The notes below the pieces were generated by a model. That model did no database searches and was not told the DNA's origin. It was given only the letters and a program-made list of their open reading frames with translations. DNA of 20,704 nt from an uncultured Oscillospiraceae bacterium (lineage in GTDB: Bacteria > Bacillota > Clostridia > Oscillospirales > Acutalibacteraceae): contig CAJUPK010000005.1 of NCBI GenBank assembly GCA_910588415.1, positions 15,018 through 35,721 on the forward strand, given 5' to 3'. Position numbers and translations under genes: made by a program. Shown piece after piece: positions 20,664 to 20,704 of the stretch (within the stretch, counting starts at the first letter, position 1; each line of letters opens with the position of its first letter).

Positions 20664-20704
20664 AGATCGGAAGAGCGTCGTGTAGGGAAAGAGTGTAGAT
20701 CTCG
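20664..20704 (+). other. Illumina adapter contamination at contig end
   Basis: From 20664 the sequence begins AGATCGGAAGAGC and continues to the end as the known Illumina TruSeq universal adapter (reverse-complement form), 41 bases in all. It is technical sequence joined to the genome at about 20663. It creates a false stop codon for the HDOD gene. Confidence 0.96.

Overview
The window is a single-strand flagellar/chemotaxis operon from a motile, moderately GC-rich member of the Firmicutes, most likely a gut-type Clostridia (Oscillospiraceae/Lachnospiraceae-like; inferred from gene order and protein style). Support for this includes a FliY-type switch protein (CheC-like domain fused to a FliN/SpoA domain), CheC, CheD and CheV, FlbD/SwrD, the TIGR02530 flagellar operon protein, and the Bacillus/Clostridium order fliK-flgD-orf-flgE-flbD-motA-motB-fliM-fliY-cheY-fliO-P-Q-R-flhB-flhA-sigma. 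All convincing genes are on the + strand and most are separated by a few bases or overlap.

Layout. 1-124: tail of a FliJ-like gene. 224-3960: hook assembly (fliK ruler, flgD cap, TIGR02530 protein, flgE hook). 3961-4230: a gene-free, hairpin-rich spacer. 4231-6515: flbD and the stator genes motA and motB; motA and motB are split by 245 nt holding a near-consensus sigma-A promoter and a highly structured leader. 6520-9328: switch complex and its signal (fliM, fliY, cheY). 9328-14872: type III export gate (fliO, P, Q, R, flhB, flhA), with a second promoter candidate before flhA. 14869-15651: sigma-28, translationally coupled to flhA. 15652-15779: a compact hairpin and extended -10 promoter. 15780-17291: rod genes flgF and flgG. 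17312-19388: chemotaxis adaptation genes cheC, cheD, cheV. 19402-20663: an HDOD protein with a degenerate EAL-like N-terminus, cut off by the contig end. The last 41 bases (20664-20704) are Illumina adapter, not genome.

How it works together: FlhA/FlhB/FliOPQR form the export gate; FliK and FlhB switch export from hook (FlgD, FlgE) to later substrates; FlgF and FlgG build the rod; MotA/MotB power rotation; FliM/FliY form the switch that CheY-P acts on; FliY and CheC dephosphorylate CheY-P; CheD and CheV tune receptors; sigma-28 turns on late genes. fliL, flhF, flhG, cheA, cheW, cheB and cheR are not in the window.

The most interesting non-coding element is the motA-motB leader (5393-5591). 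The most interesting protein observation is that FliY has no N-terminal CheY-P docking motif but carries two tandem copies of a similar motif in its Pro/Ala-rich linker.
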